Shown here: one piece after another, positions 50,934-59,354 of the stretch | Position numbering within the stretch: position 1 is the first letter of the stretch | How the letters are laid out: each line of letters opens with the position of its first letter | DNA from: Halobellus clavatus | GTDB taxonomy: Archaea; Halobacteriota; Halobacteria; Halobacteriales; Haloferacaceae | DNA: 59,354 bases | Direction: 5' to 3' | Assembly: GCF_900107195.1 (NCBI RefSeq) | Contig: NZ_FNPB01000017.1 | Location: 1 to 59,354 of the forward strand | Notes under the pieces: model-generated | What the model saw: only the letters and a program-made list of their open reading frames with translations | Database searches by the model: none | Told to the model about the DNA's origin: nothing | Translations under genes and position numbers: made by a program

Positions 50934-52174
50934 GCGAGGTCGACGACGTGGGGCCGGCGGTCAGACGCCTCGCCGACTGGGACGGCGAGGCCCTCCTCGC
51001 CCTCGCCGAGGAGTACGAGACCCCGCTCTACGTCGTCGACCGTGAGAGGGTGACAGCGAACTGCGCGCGACTCCGCGCGGCGTTCCCCGACGCCGACGTC
51101 AAGTACGCGATGAAGGCCCACGCGGGACAGTCGGTACTCCGGACCGTTCGCGAGGCCGGTCTCGACGCGGAGTGCGCCTCCGCGGGCGAGGTCCAGCGCG
51201 CCCTCGACGCCGGGTTCCCGGGCGAGCGGATCCAGTATACCGCGGTGAACCCGCCCGCCCGCGACCTCGATCACGTCGTCGAGCGCTGGCGGGAGCACCC
51301 CGCGCTGACGATCACCGTCGGCGCGGCCGACACCGTCGAGCGCCTGCGCGACCGCGGCTTCGACGGCCGCCTGTGCATCCGGGCAAATCCCGGCGTCGGC
51401 GCGGGCCACCACGAGAAGGTCCAGACGGGCGCGAACGCGAAGTTCGGGATCCCGGCCGAGCGGGTCGCCGACCTCGCCGAGCAGTGGGACGCCGACTTCG
51501 ACCTCGTCGGCGTCCACGCCCACGCGGGCAGCGGGATCTCCGGCGAGGACCTCTCGGACCACCGGGAGTTAGTCCGCCGGATGGGTGAACTGACCCGGGA
51601 GATCGAATCCCGGATCGGTCCACTCTCGTTCGTCGACGTCGGCGGCGGCTTCGGCGTTCCCTACCGGGAGACCGAACCGCCGCTCGATCTGGATGCGGTC
51701 GCCGACGCGACGCGAGCGGCACTCGGCGACGTCGAGGCGACGCTCGCGGTCGAACCCGGCCGTTACGTCGTCGCCGACGCCGGCGTGTTGCTCGCCCGGG
51801 TCAACACGGTCAAGCAGGCCCGCGACGCGACCGTCGTGGGTATCGACGCCGGAATGACGACGCTGCTCCGGCCCGCGATGTACGACGCCTACCACGCGAT
51901 CCGCAATATCTCCGCACCCGACGCCGAGTCGACGCCGGTCACAGTAGCAGGACCTATATGTGAGTCGGCAGACGTACTCTGTGAGCACAGATCGCTCCCG
52001 CGGCCCCGACGCGGGCACGTCCTCGCCGTCGGGAACGCGGGCGCGTACGGATACGAGATGTCGAGCACCTACAACTCCCGACCCCGGCCGGCGGAAGTCG
52101 CGCTCTCTGAGACGACGGTTCGACTCACCCGACGGCGGGAGACGTTGACTGACCTCACTTCCTTAGAGCAATGA
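50930..52174 (+). CDS. lysA: diaminopimelate decarboxylase
   Basis: The 414-residue PLP enzyme makes lysine from meso-diaminopimelate. The PLP Lys62 lies in VKYAMKAHAG, and the C-terminal blocks GPICESADVL and GAYGYEMSSTYNSRPRPAEV carry the active-site Cys, Glu and Tyr. It sits between dapD and dapF in the operon with ATGA overlaps at both ends. Confidence 0.95.
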   Translation: MSEVDDVGPAVRRLADWDGEALLALAEEYETPLYVVDRERVTANCARLRAAFPDADVKYAMKAHAGQSVLRTVREAGLDAECASAGEVQRALDAGFPGERIQYTAVNPPARDLDHVVERWREHPALTITVGAADTVERLRDRGFDGRLCIRANPGVGAGHHEKVQTGANAKFGIPAERVADLAEQWDADFDLVGVHAHAGSGISGEDLSDHRELVRRMGELTREIESRIGPLSFVDVGGGFGVPYRETEPPLDLDAVADATRAALGDVEATLAVEPGRYVVADAGVLLARVNTVKQARDATVVGIDAGMTTLLRPAMYDAYHAIRNISAPDAESTPVTVAGPICESADVLCEHRSLPRPRRGHVLAVGNAGAYGYEMSSTYNSRPRPAEVALSETTVRLTRRRETLTDLTSLEQ

Positions 52175-53055
52175 GTGTACAGCACGATCAGGTACCAGTC
52201 GAGAAGTACCACGGCACCGGTAACGACTTCATCGTCGTCGACGCCGTCGAATCGATCCCCGACCGCCCCGCATTCGCGACCGCCCACTGCGACCGCGAGA
52301 CCGGCGTCGACCACACTGACGCCCCGCGGGTCGGTGCCGACGGCGTCCTCTTTCTCCACCTCGAAGAGCGCTACTCCCCGCCACGGGTCGTGATGACGCT
52401 GGTCCAACCGGACGGGTCGGTCGCCGCGATGTGCGGCAACGGCGCGCGGGTCGCCGCCGCGTGGGCGGCTGAACGGACCGGCGACGACGAACTGATGATC
52501 GACACGCCCGCCGGCACGCGACACGCGGCCGTCGACGGTAACTTCGTCACCGTCGAGATGGGCGAACCCACGTTCGATCCCCGTTATCTCCCGCTGGATC
52601 GCCAGGACGAACTGATCGAGGAGTCCGTCGAGGGGCTCACCGTCACGGCGGTGAACACGGGCGTTCCCCACGCCGTCGCCGTCGTCGATGACGTCGACGC
52701 GGTCGACCTCGAGGCGGTCGCGCCGGCCGTCCGTCACGCCGACGTCTTCCCGGAGGGAGCGAACGTCACGCTCGCCTCGCGGGCCGGCGTCGACGCCGAC
52801 GGGAATCCCCACTTCCACCAGCGAACCTACGAGCGCGGCGTCGAGGGCGAAACCAGGTCGTGCGGCACGGGCGCGGTGGCCGTGGCCGCGGTCGCGAAGC
52901 GCCTCGGCCTCGTCGACGGCGCCGAGTCGGTGACCGTCAGTCCGCCGGGCGGTGACCTCCGAATCACCGTCCCCGACGACGGTCCCGCGACGCTCGCCGG
53001 CCCGGCCCAGCGCGAGTTCGCCGACGAACTCGACCTCGTCGTCCGCTCGGCGTAG
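52171..53055 (+). CDS. dapF: diaminopimelate epimerase
   Basis: The 294-residue cofactor-free racemase converts LL- to meso-diaminopimelate. Both catalytic cysteines are present: C88 in AAMCGNGARV and C231 in RSCGTGAVAV. The HGTGNDFIVVD start and the HAVAVVDDVD block are typical. It overlaps lysA by four bases and is followed directly by dapE without a gap. Confidence 0.95.
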   Translation: MSVQHDQVPVEKYHGTGNDFIVVDAVESIPDRPAFATAHCDRETGVDHTDAPRVGADGVLFLHLEERYSPPRVVMTLVQPDGSVAAMCGNGARVAAAWAAERTGDDELMIDTPAGTRHAAVDGNFVTVEMGEPTFDPRYLPLDRQDELIEESVEGLTVTAVNTGVPHAVAVVDDVDAVDLEAVAPAVRHADVFPEGANVTLASRAGVDADGNPHFHQRTYERGVEGETRSCGTGAVAVAAVAKRLGLVDGAESVTVSPPGGDLRITVPDDGPATLAGPAQREFADELDLVVRSA

Positions 53056-54231
53056 ATGTCCGGACCCGACGTCTATCGAACGGACGACGCCGACGCGTTC
53101 GATCCCATCGACTTCCTGGAGCAGGCCGTCCCGATCGCCTCGAACGAGACCGTCGAGCCGATGCGCGAGTTCCTCGTCGAGACGCTGGCGGAGCACGGCG
53201 TCGACGTCCGGGTCGACGACGCCGGCAACACGATCGCCCGGAAGGCCGGAGCCGACGCGGGGGAGGATCCCGCGACGCACCTCGTCTTCAACACCCACAT
53301 CGACACCGTCTCGCCGCACGTGCCGAGCGAGATCCAGCAGGTCGACGGGCGACTCGTTCGCATCAGCGGGCGGGGCTCCTGTGACGCCAAGGGCCCGCTC
53401 GCCGCCATCCTCGCGGCCTTCTTCGCCGTCGATCCGGCACCGGACTCGCGCGTGACGCTCGCGGTAACGCCCGACGAGGAGGCGGTCTCGACCGGCGCGG
53501 CCGCACTCGACCTCGACGCGGATCTGTACGTCGTGGGCGAGCCGACCGGGCTCGACGTCTGCACCGCCGCGAAGGGTCGCTTCCAGGGGACGCTCACGCT
53601 CTCCGGCACGGCCGCCCACGCCGCCGAACCGGACTCCGGCGTCAACGCCGTGGCGGCGCTCGAAGGCGCGCTCGCCGCCGTCCGCACCTTCGACGAGGGG
53701 CGCGAGGCCCACCCCCAACTCGGCCGGGCGACGCTGACGCCGACGACCGTGACCGGCGGCGCGGCGACGAATCAGGTCCCCGCCGCGTGCGAACTCGTCC
53801 TCGATCGGCGGAGCGTCCCGCCCGAGACCGCCGAGGGGTTCCGACGCGAACTCGAGGCCGCGGTGCGGGCGGCGGTCCCCGACCCCGTTGGCGTCGACTT
53901 CGCGCTCACCGACCGCCCGACGCCGTTCCTGGAGGCCTTCTCCACCGAGCCGGACCACGAACTCGTTCGGACGCTCGCTGCGGCGGCCGAGCGCGCCGGC
54001 GGCTCCGGCGACGTTCGGCCCTTTACCGCCGCGACGGAGGCGTCGTACTTCGCGCCCGCGCCCGTCGTGGTCTTCGGGCCGGGCGTCCTCGCCGACGACC
54101 AGGGAGCCGTCGCACACGCCGAGCGCGAGTACGTCGACGTCGCTGACGTGCGCCAGGCCGCCAGGGCGCTGACCGATGCGACGCGGCGACTCGTCGGGGT
54201 GGCCGGCGCCGATTCGGCCGATTCGGCTTAA
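53056..54231 (+). CDS. dapE: succinyl-diaminopimelate desuccinylase-like M20 peptidase
   Basis: The 391-residue M20 metallopeptidase has the metal motifs FNTHIDTVSPH, RGSCDAKGPLAA, TPDEEAVSTGAA and VVGEPTG, with zinc-binding His, Asp and Glu residues. Position in the operon supports desuccinylation of N-succinyl-DAP. Its ATG starts immediately after the dapF stop. M20 proteins are broad, so the exact substrate rests on context. Confidence 0.88.
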   Translation: MSGPDVYRTDDADAFDPIDFLEQAVPIASNETVEPMREFLVETLAEHGVDVRVDDAGNTIARKAGADAGEDPATHLVFNTHIDTVSPHVPSEIQQVDGRLVRISGRGSCDAKGPLAAILAAFFAVDPAPDSRVTLAVTPDEEAVSTGAAALDLDADLYVVGEPTGLDVCTAAKGRFQGTLTLSGTAAHAAEPDSGVNAVAALEGALAAVRTFDEGREAHPQLGRATLTPTTVTGGAATNQVPAACELVLDRRSVPPETAEGFRRELEAAVRAAVPDPVGVDFALTDRPTPFLEAFSTEPDHELVRTLAAAAERAGGSGDVRPFTAATEASYFAPAPVVVFGPGVLADDQGAVAHAEREYVDVADVRQAARALTDATRRLVGVAGADSADSA

Positions 54232-54289
54232 ACAGCGATTTACGCATTCCGCGGCTACTTTTCGGTCCGATCCGTCGCTCCGAACGGAG

Positions 54290-54844
54290 ATGACAGCTAG
54301 CCCTCCCCCCTCGCCGTCGGCGGATCCCGATGGCCCGGCCTCCCGCATCGCTTCGCGAGCGCCGTCGGTGCGTTCGCTCGCCGCACTCGCGGTCGCGGCG
54401 CTGTGTCTGCTGTCGGCCGCCGGGTTTCCGGCAGCCGCGCAGTCCGGCGACGTCGTCGAGCCCACGACCCGGAACGTCACGTCGGCCGCCGACCAGCGCA
54501 TCGCCGGCACGTCGACGCTCGAGCCGGGCACCGAACTCCAGGTCCGGGTCCGCTCCGCCGGCGAGACGGCCCCGCAGTTCCTCAAGACCGACGCCGCGAC
54601 CGTCGCCGCCGACGGCTCCTGGAACGCCACGGTCGACCTCTCCGCGATCGACGCACACGACCGCGTCGGCGTGACGGTCGCCGTCGCCGACGGGAACCGC
54701 TCGGCTCACTTCGAGCTCCCGGTCCGGAACGACGAGGCGACGCCGACGGGGACCGATTCGGGCGCGTCGACGCCCGGGTTCGGCGTCGGTGTCGCCCTCG
54801 CGGCGCTCCTCGCGACCGGGGCGCTCGCCCGTCGGCGGCGCTGA
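54290..54844 (+). CDS. PGF-CTERM surface protein
   Basis: The 184-residue exported protein has a signal peptide (about 25-53, cleaved after PAAAQ), a beta-rich domain (about 55-150) like the BGTF surface domain and the C-terminal PGF-CTERM anchor: TPGFGVGVALAALLATGALA followed by basic residues. PGF-CTERM proteins are cut and lipid-modified by archaeosortase ArtA. The ATG at 54290 comes 58 bases after the dapE stop. Function unknown. Confidence 0.85.
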   Translation: MTASPPPSPSADPDGPASRIASRAPSVRSLAALAVAALCLLSAAGFPAAAQSGDVVEPTTRNVTSAADQRIAGTSTLEPGTELQVRVRSAGETAPQFLKTDAATVAADGSWNATVDLSAIDAHDRVGVTVAVADGNRSAHFELPVRNDEATPTGTDSGASTPGFGVGVALAALLATGALARRRR

Positions 54845-54938
54845 GCAGTTACCTCGGTCTCCCGGCTCTCGGATCGCTCCTGCCGCTCCGCTTCTGCTTA
54901 CCGTAACCCCCATACCCGGCGGGCGCGTGCGCCTCAGT

Positions 54939-55667
54939 ATGTACGAGGCGGTCCACGCCCACCCCGACGGCGACAGCACGGCCTCGCGGTTCGCCGCGAC
55001 GGCCGAGCGATACGGGTACGAGGGCGTGGTCGTCCGCGCTGACGACGCCGACCCCGAGTACGAGCGGCTCCGGGAGGTCGCCAACGTCGATGTCGTCGAC
55101 GGCAGGGAGATCGTCGCGCCCGACCCCCAGCACGCCAGCGGCGCGGTCGGGAACGCCCGGCCGAAGCACACCGTGGTCGCCGTCCGCGGCGGGACGGACA
55201 GCCTGAACCGCTTCGCCGTCGAGCAGGCCCGCGTCGACGTGCTCGCCCGTCCCTTCGAGGGGACGCGCTCGCACGACGGCGACCAGGTCGGCGGCGACGG
55301 CGACGTCAACCACGTGCTCGCGAAGGCCGCCCGCGACAACGACGTCCGGATCGAGGTGAATCTCGGCCCCGTCCTCCGGGACCGCGGCGGCGGCCGGGTC
55401 CGCCACGTCGACAAGCTCCGGCGGCTCAAACGGTTGCTCGACCACTACGACACGCCGTACGTCGTGAGCGCGAACGCCAGTTCACACCTGCAGTTGCGGG
55501 CCCCACGGGAACTTGCCGCCGTGGGGGCGGAGACCGGGCTCGGCGACGAGTGGGTCCGCGAGGGGCTCGCCGAGTGGGGCCGGCTCGCCGAGCGGAACCG
55601 CGAGCGCCTCTCCGAGTCGTTCATCACCCCGGGCGTCGAACGTGGCCGGTATGAAGAAGACGATTGA
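54939..55667 (+). CDS. rnp3: RNase P protein component 3 (Rpp30)
   Basis: The 242-residue TIM-barrel protein is an archaeal RNase P subunit that works with the RNase P RNA in tRNA 5' processing. Recognisable are the start MYEAVHAHPDGDSTASRFAA and blocks RPKHTVVAVRGGTDSLNRFA and DNDVRIEVNLGPVLR. Its 3' end overlaps the methyltransferase gene by 17 bases. It heads the cluster Rnp3-methyltransferase-Rnp2-PsmA. Confidence 0.9.
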   Translation: MYEAVHAHPDGDSTASRFAATAERYGYEGVVVRADDADPEYERLREVANVDVVDGREIVAPDPQHASGAVGNARPKHTVVAVRGGTDSLNRFAVEQARVDVLARPFEGTRSHDGDQVGGDGDVNHVLAKAARDNDVRIEVNLGPVLRDRGGGRVRHVDKLRRLKRLLDHYDTPYVVSANASSHLQLRAPRELAAVGAETGLGDEWVREGLAEWGRLAERNRERLSESFITPGVERGRYEEDD

Positions 55668-56349
55668 GGAACACGCCGAGCGATTCTCGGCGGCGGCCGG
55701 GTCCTACGACGACGACCAGGACAGCGAGGAGTACCTCGCCTGCGCCGATCTCGTCGTCGAACACGCCGATCCCGGCCCGGACGACGTCGTCCTCGACCTC
55801 GGCACCGGAACGGGCGCGATCGCGCTAGCGCTCGCCCCGCGGGCGAAGCGCGTCGTCGGCCGCGACATCAGCGAGGGGATGCTCGCACAGGCGCGCGAGA
55901 AGGCCGCGGACGCGGGCATCGAGAACATCGCGTTCGGCGACGGCCGCTTCCGCGACCCGAACTACGACGCCCCGGTAGACGTCGTGACCTCGAACTTCGC
56001 GATGCATCACCTCTCGGACGACGAGAAGCGCGAAGCGGTCACGACGATTGCCGACCTGAACCCGCGGCGCTTCGTCCTCGGCGACGTGATGTTCTTCGGG
56101 ACGCCCGATCCGGACGAACCGTTCTACAGCCCCGAGGTCGACGATCCGGCCACCGTCGGGACGCTGGTCGACGCGCTGACAGACGAGGGGTTCGTGCTCA
56201 CGGCCGTCGAGCGCGTCCACGAGCAGGTCGGCGTCCTCGTGGCCGAGCGGTTCGGCGAATCGAGCGAGCGTGTCGCTGCCGATGGCGACGCCGACGCGTC
56301 GGCGGCAGTCGACGTCGATGCCGCCAGCGACGGAGCACAGCGAGAGTGA
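55651..56349 (+). CDS. class I SAM methyltransferase within the RNase P cluster
   Basis: The 232-residue protein has motif I VVLDLGTGTGAIALALAPRA (about 46-65), VVGRDISEGMLAQAREKAAD (motif II) and VVTSNFAMHHL (motif IV). The C-terminal 30 residues are acidic. It is inserted between rnp3 and rnp2, which are usually adjacent in haloarchaea, so it may act on RNA or small molecules. It overlaps rnp3 by 17 bases and ends one base before the rnp2 ATG. Confidence 0.88.
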   Translation: MKKTIEEHAERFSAAAGSYDDDQDSEEYLACADLVVEHADPGPDDVVLDLGTGTGAIALALAPRAKRVVGRDISEGMLAQAREKAADAGIENIAFGDGRFRDPNYDAPVDVVTSNFAMHHLSDDEKREAVTTIADLNPRRFVLGDVMFFGTPDPDEPFYSPEVDDPATVGTLVDALTDEGFVLTAVERVHEQVGVLVAERFGESSERVAADGDADASAAVDVDAASDGAQRE

Positions 56350-56350
56350 C

Positions 56351-56830
56351 ATGAAACACCTCCCGAAGCACCTCCAGCCGCGCTGGCGGTACCTCGGTGT
56401 CGAGATCGAGACCTGGCCCGACGCCGACTTCGACCGCGGAGCGTTCCAGCGCGATCTCTGGTACGCGGCGCAGAATCTCTACGGCGACGTCGGGAGCGCC
56501 GAGGCGGATCTGACGGTACTCTCGTTCGACCTCGCCGACGGTGACGGCGAGACGATCGTCCGCGCGTACCGGGGGCAGACGGACCGCGCCCGCGCTGCGC
56601 TGGCGACGCTGGATCGCGTCGACGGGCACGAAGTCGGACTCCGCGTCCGCGGAATTTCGGGCACCGTTCGTGCCTGTGAGGAAAGGTATTTGAACGGCCG
56701 GGCCGGAGGTGAAGAACAGAGAGACGTCGTGTTCGAGACCGAACCCCGCGCCGCCGTCGTCCGCGACGACCGCGTCGACGTCGAACGCGACGGGGGGTTC
56801 GCGGGCGCGACGCGGCTCGATTTCGAGTGA
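56351..56830 (+). CDS. rnp2: RNase P protein component 2 (Pop5)
   Basis: The 159-residue archaeal Pop5 homologue starts MKHLPKHLQPRWRYLGVEIE, and its RRM-like core has the VLSFDLADGDGETIVRAYRG segment. It pairs with Rnp3 in the RNase P holoenzyme. It ends four bases before the psmA ATG, so the operon is tightly packed. The C-terminal segment (about 115-159) is Glu/Arg-rich and extends beyond the core Pop5 domain. Confidence 0.9.
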   Translation: MKHLPKHLQPRWRYLGVEIETWPDADFDRGAFQRDLWYAAQNLYGDVGSAEADLTVLSFDLADGDGETIVRAYRGQTDRARAALATLDRVDGHEVGLRVRGISGTVRACEERYLNGRAGGEEQRDVVFETEPRAAVVRDDRVDVERDGGFAGATRLDFE

Positions 56831-56834
56831 TACT

Positions 56835-57593
56835 ATGCAGGGACAAGCCCAACAGCAGGCGTACGACCGCGGGATCACGATCTTCTCGCCCGATGGTCGT
56901 CTATACCAAGTAGAGTACGCGCGGGAGGCCGTCAAGCGCGGGACAGCGAGCGTCGGCGTCCGGACCGAAGACGGCGTCGTCCTCGCCGCCGACAAGCGAT
57001 CGCGTTCCCCGCTGATGGAACCGACCAGTGTCGAGAAAATCCACAAGGCCGACGACCACGCCGGCATCGCCTCGGCGGGCCACGTCGCCGACGCGCGTCA
57101 GTTGATCGACTTCGCGCGCCGGCAGGCGCAGGTCAACCGACTCCGCTACGGCGAGGCGGTCGGGATCGAGACGCTCACGAAGAACGTCACCGATCACATC
57201 CAGCAGTACACCCAGGTCGGCGGCGCGCGCCCCTTCGGCGTCGCGCTGCTGATCGGCGGGATCGAGAACGGCGAGCCCCGGCTGTACGAGACTGACCCCT
57301 CGGGGACGCCCTACGAGTGGAAGGCAGTCTCGATCGGTGCCGACCGCAGCGACATCCAGGAGTACCTCGAAGAGAACTACGAGGACGATCTGACGCTCGA
57401 CGAGGGCGTCGGTCTCGCACTTCGGGCCATCGCGTCCGCGAACGAGGACGAACTCGAGTCCAGCGGCGTCGACGTCGCGACGGTCTCGGGCGACACCGAG
57501 GCCTTCGTCGAACTCGACAACGACGGGATCGCCGACTACATCGCCGAGAACGACCTCGAACCGGCCGAGGACGAAGACGAGAGCGACGAGTAA
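56835..57593 (+). CDS. psmA: 20S proteasome subunit alpha
   Basis: The 252-residue protein has the alpha-type N-terminal extension YDRGITIFSPDGRLYQVEYA, which forms the gate, and an Ntn fold without an N-terminal catalytic Thr. It forms the outer rings of the 20S proteasome. The C-terminal 25 residues are acidic. Its neighbours (Rnp3, Rnp2) are the conserved archaeal proteasome/RNase P cluster. The 226 bases after it show no gene. Confidence 0.95.
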   Translation: MQGQAQQQAYDRGITIFSPDGRLYQVEYAREAVKRGTASVGVRTEDGVVLAADKRSRSPLMEPTSVEKIHKADDHAGIASAGHVADARQLIDFARRQAQVNRLRYGEAVGIETLTKNVTDHIQQYTQVGGARPFGVALLIGGIENGEPRLYETDPSGTPYEWKAVSIGADRSDIQEYLEENYEDDLTLDEGVGLALRAIASANEDELESSGVDVATVSGDTEAFVELDNDGIADYIAENDLEPAEDEDESDE

Positions 57594-57819
57594 CGCACCC
57601 GTACGGGGCCTCGCGACGGGCGGCCCTCGTTTGTGTCTCCTAAGCGTCGACGACGCCCTCGTTCCTGCGGACCGTACTTCGATTGTCAGTCCGATCGCGC
57701 TCCGGTATCGAGTAGCGAACGACCCCAACTCCGTCGAGAGGCGCTCGCACTGCTGGTCGCGTTACTGAGTGGATCGCGGCCCAGAATCGAACTGTTCTCC
57801 GGTCTTCCCGCTGACAGCC

Positions 57820-58173
57820 TCAGTACTCCTCGTAGGCGAGGTTCATCAGCCACTGCGAGAACGCGTCGCTGTTGTGATTGACCTCCTCTTCGCCGATGAA
57901 CGGCGAGAGCATATCGCCGGCCATCAGAAGCGAGAAATCGAGGTCGCGGGCGGCGGGTTCGAGGTGGTAGGTGTTGTGTCCGTCGTAGACGGTCTCCTCA
58001 CGCTCGATGAGACCCTGCGAAGCGAGTTTTTCGGCGATCCGACTGCCCTTCCGCGAGGAGATATCGAGTTCCTTCCAGAAGTCGCTCTGGTGGATCCCAC
58101 CCGTCTCTCGGATCAGTTCCAGCGCTTCCCGTTCGTCCTCCGAGAGATCGGCTTCGGCAGCACCTGCGCTCAT
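57820..58173 (-). CDS. helix-turn-helix transcription regulator
   Basis: The 117-residue protein has a MarR/Lrp-like winged helix: EREALELIRETGGIHQSDFW, then KELDISSRKGSRIAEKLASQ as the recognition region, then GLIEREETVYDGHNTYHLEP as the wing. The C-terminal helix segment FSQWLMNLAYEEY may dimerise. The ATG at 58173 is chosen as the first in the domain. The regulated gene is unknown; NRDE lies upstream in the same direction. Confidence 0.85.
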   Translation of the reverse strand: MSAGAAEADLSEDEREALELIRETGGIHQSDFWKELDISSRKGSRIAEKLASQGLIEREETVYDGHNTYHLEPAARDLDFSLLMAGDMLSPFIGEEEVNHNSDAFSQWLMNLAYEEY

Positions 58174-58198
58174 ACGCAGTCCGACGCGCGCGACTCGT

Positions 58199-58972
58199 TT
58201 AAAGTTGACTTTCGACCCGGTCGAAGGCCGTCTCGCAGGGCGGCCCGTCCGCGAAGTGGACCTCGACGTCGCCGTCGTCCCGGAAGACGAACAGCGACGA
58301 CGAGCGGGTCCCGAAGTCGCGCTCGGGGTCGTGCACGCAGACGCCGTAGTCGTGGTCCCCGAGGATTTCCGCTGCGCGGTCACGCCAGGCGACAGCGCCG
58401 TCGAATCGGTCGGGAGCGAGGTCCTCGCGGAGCCGCTCGGCGTTGTGCGCCTGCACGGGACCGACTTCGGGATCCCGCTCCGGCTCGACGTACTCGCCGT
58501 CGAGGCCGACGTTGACGAGCACGTGGACGCCCGGATCCAATCGCCGCACGCGGAGGTCGCCGTCCCACTCGAAGAGGAACGCCGCCGGTTCGTCGGCCGC
58601 GGCTCCCCCGGATCCGTCGGCGACGACGAGGTTGAAGCCGTCGTACGTCTCGGTTTCGACCGCGGACTCGACGACCTCCCGCGCGGCCTCGGCGCGCTCC
58701 GTGCGAAGGACGTCGCGGACGAGTTGTCCGCGGGAGCGCTCCCCGCCGCCGTCGACCTGGGTCCAGCGGTTCGTCAGCCCGGCGAAGACCCCGCGCTCGT
58801 TGTGGCCGATCCACGTGCCGCCGGCGACGGCGTCACGCGGGGCGAGGACGGCCGGATCGCCGTCGACGACGCCGGGCGGCTCAGACGCCCGATCCAGCAG
58901 CTCGTCGCGGTTCGCCGCGACCACCAGGGGCGCGTCGTCGAACGCGCGCCAGGCGAACGTGAGTGTGCACAC
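58199..58972 (-). CDS. NRDE (TANGO2-like) family protein
   Basis: The 257-residue protein starts MCTLTFAWRA and has the NRDE motif in VVAANRDELLDRASEPPG, then GGTWIGHNERGVFAGLTNRW. Cys2 is in the position of an N-terminal nucleophile, so the protein may be an Ntn-fold hydrolase. NRDE/TANGO2 proteins are linked to heme or lipid handling in eukaryotes; the archaeal role is unknown. Confidence 0.9.
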   Translation of the reverse strand: MCTLTFAWRAFDDAPLVVAANRDELLDRASEPPGVVDGDPAVLAPRDAVAGGTWIGHNERGVFAGLTNRWTQVDGGGERSRGQLVRDVLRTERAEAAREVVESAVETETYDGFNLVVADGSGGAAADEPAAFLFEWDGDLRVRRLDPGVHVLVNVGLDGEYVEPERDPEVGPVQAHNAERLREDLAPDRFDGAVAWRDRAAEILGDHDYGVCVHDPERDFGTRSSSLFVFRDDGDVEVHFADGPPCETAFDRVESQL

Positions 58973-59042
58973 GGCGTCCGTTCGTTCCTCGCGCCAATAT
59001 ACCCTCCGTCAGCGGCACTTCGGCCGCCTCGAATGGTCGTGT

Positions 59043-59354
59043 TTAGTTTGGAGCATTGAGCCAGGCGGCAAATGCTTGGAGCCAATTTTCGGCGGTTTGC
59101 GGCTCAACGTGGCTGAAACAGTTGGAGAACGACGAGGTGCGACGCTTGAGTTCTCGAAAGATTCGCTCGATGGCATTCCGATTTCCATTCCGTTCGGTTT
59201 GAAATCGGAGTGAAGCTCTGGCCAGCGCAGTTTGGAGGTGTTGAGCGCCATCGACCAGAAACACTGCGGATTCGACATCGTGTTTCTCGCGCAGTTCACG
59301 GAGAAAGATCTCGGTCAATGCGGTCGTCGTCGTTGAAAACAGCCGCAGATGCAG
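59043..59354 (-). mobile_element. IS6-type transposase, C-terminal part cut by the window edge
   Basis: The open frame runs from the window edge to a stop at 59043 and has no internal start that must be used. It reads LHLRLFSTTTTALTEIFLRE, then ESAVFLVDGAQHLQTALARA, then NRNAIERIFRELKRRTSSFS and ENWLQAFAAWLNAPN. This is the catalytic end of an IS6-family haloarchaeal transposase; the D of VDG and the E of IER fit the last two DDE residues. The right end of the element should lie just left of 59043 (around 59030-59042). The other end is outside the window. Confidence 0.85.

Noticed and set aside
52069-54630. 853-codon open frame antisense to lysA, dapF and dapE
   Set aside because: It runs opposite to three clearly recognised enzymes and is Arg/Gly/Val-rich without any family motif. 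High GC makes such antisense frames long by chance.
54023-55429. 468-codon antisense frame over dapE, the PGF-CTERM gene and rnp3
   Set aside because: Low-complexity Arg/Pro/Ser content with no motif, opposite to three real genes.
57775-57800. CAGTTCGATTCTGG on the minus strand as a tRNA T-arm
   Set aside because: The flanking bases do not form a T stem, and no matching acceptor, D or anticodon arms are found around it.

Overview
The window is a chromosomal segment of a haloarchaeon (class Halobacteria). The supporting signs are very high GC, strongly acidic predicted proteins (runs of Asp/Glu, little Lys), archaeal information-processing genes (TFE, Trm56, SRP19, GAR1, RNase P subunits, 20S proteasome alpha) and many genes whose TATA box lies about 25-30 bases before the start codon, as expected for leaderless transcripts. 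I cannot name the genus. No tRNA, rRNA or CRISPR array was recognised.

Layout. Positions 1-6400 hold a motility and chemotaxis island: three archaellin genes on the minus strand (one cut by the window edge), a winged-helix regulator, a conserved small acidic protein, cheY, a two-domain cheC, cheD and an ArlD/ArlE-domain protein with an arginine-rich spacer. A 14-bp dyad, TATCA-N4-TGATA, sits about 25 bp upstream of the TATA box of both archaellin promoters and of cheY, which looks like a shared operator. An actin-like ATPase follows (6452), then UspA, a RIO/Bud32-like kinase and small proteins. Positions 10-24 kb carry a LEA-2 exoprotein, an AbrB-PhoU regulator, an ATP-NAD-kinase-like protein, a long palindrome (13741-13822), a CinA-like protein, the TFE-DUF2110-DUF5803 cluster, Trm56, two lipoproteins, a membrane protein with five DUF1508 repeats, and the 7S SRP RNA gene on the minus strand (about 22612-22918).

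Positions 23.5-36 kb hold a haloarchaeal two-subunit beta-ketothiolase, an aldo-keto reductase, a respiratory cluster (fused CtaA-CtaB heme synthase, membrane protein, cytochrome oxidase subunit II), a JAMM protease/FAD synthase pair, a RecJ-like DHH protein, an exported phospholipase-D-like protein and a HEAT-repeat protein. Positions 36-48 kb hold methyltransferases, SurE, prephenate dehydrogenase, an M24 peptidase, SRP19-GAR1, a 7TM histidine kinase, a presenilin-type protease, a PUA protein, a NYN nuclease, and a damaged arsenic operon (arsR, a 28-codon ACR3 remnant, arsC).

From 48.3 to 54.2 kb lies a tightly coupled lysine (diaminopimelate) operon, dapA-dapB-dapD-lysA-dapF-dapE, with an unusually long leader. 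It is followed by a PGF-CTERM surface protein, the RNase P (Rnp3, Rnp2)-proteasome alpha cluster, an HTH protein, an NRDE protein, and the 3' part of an IS6-type transposase at the right edge.
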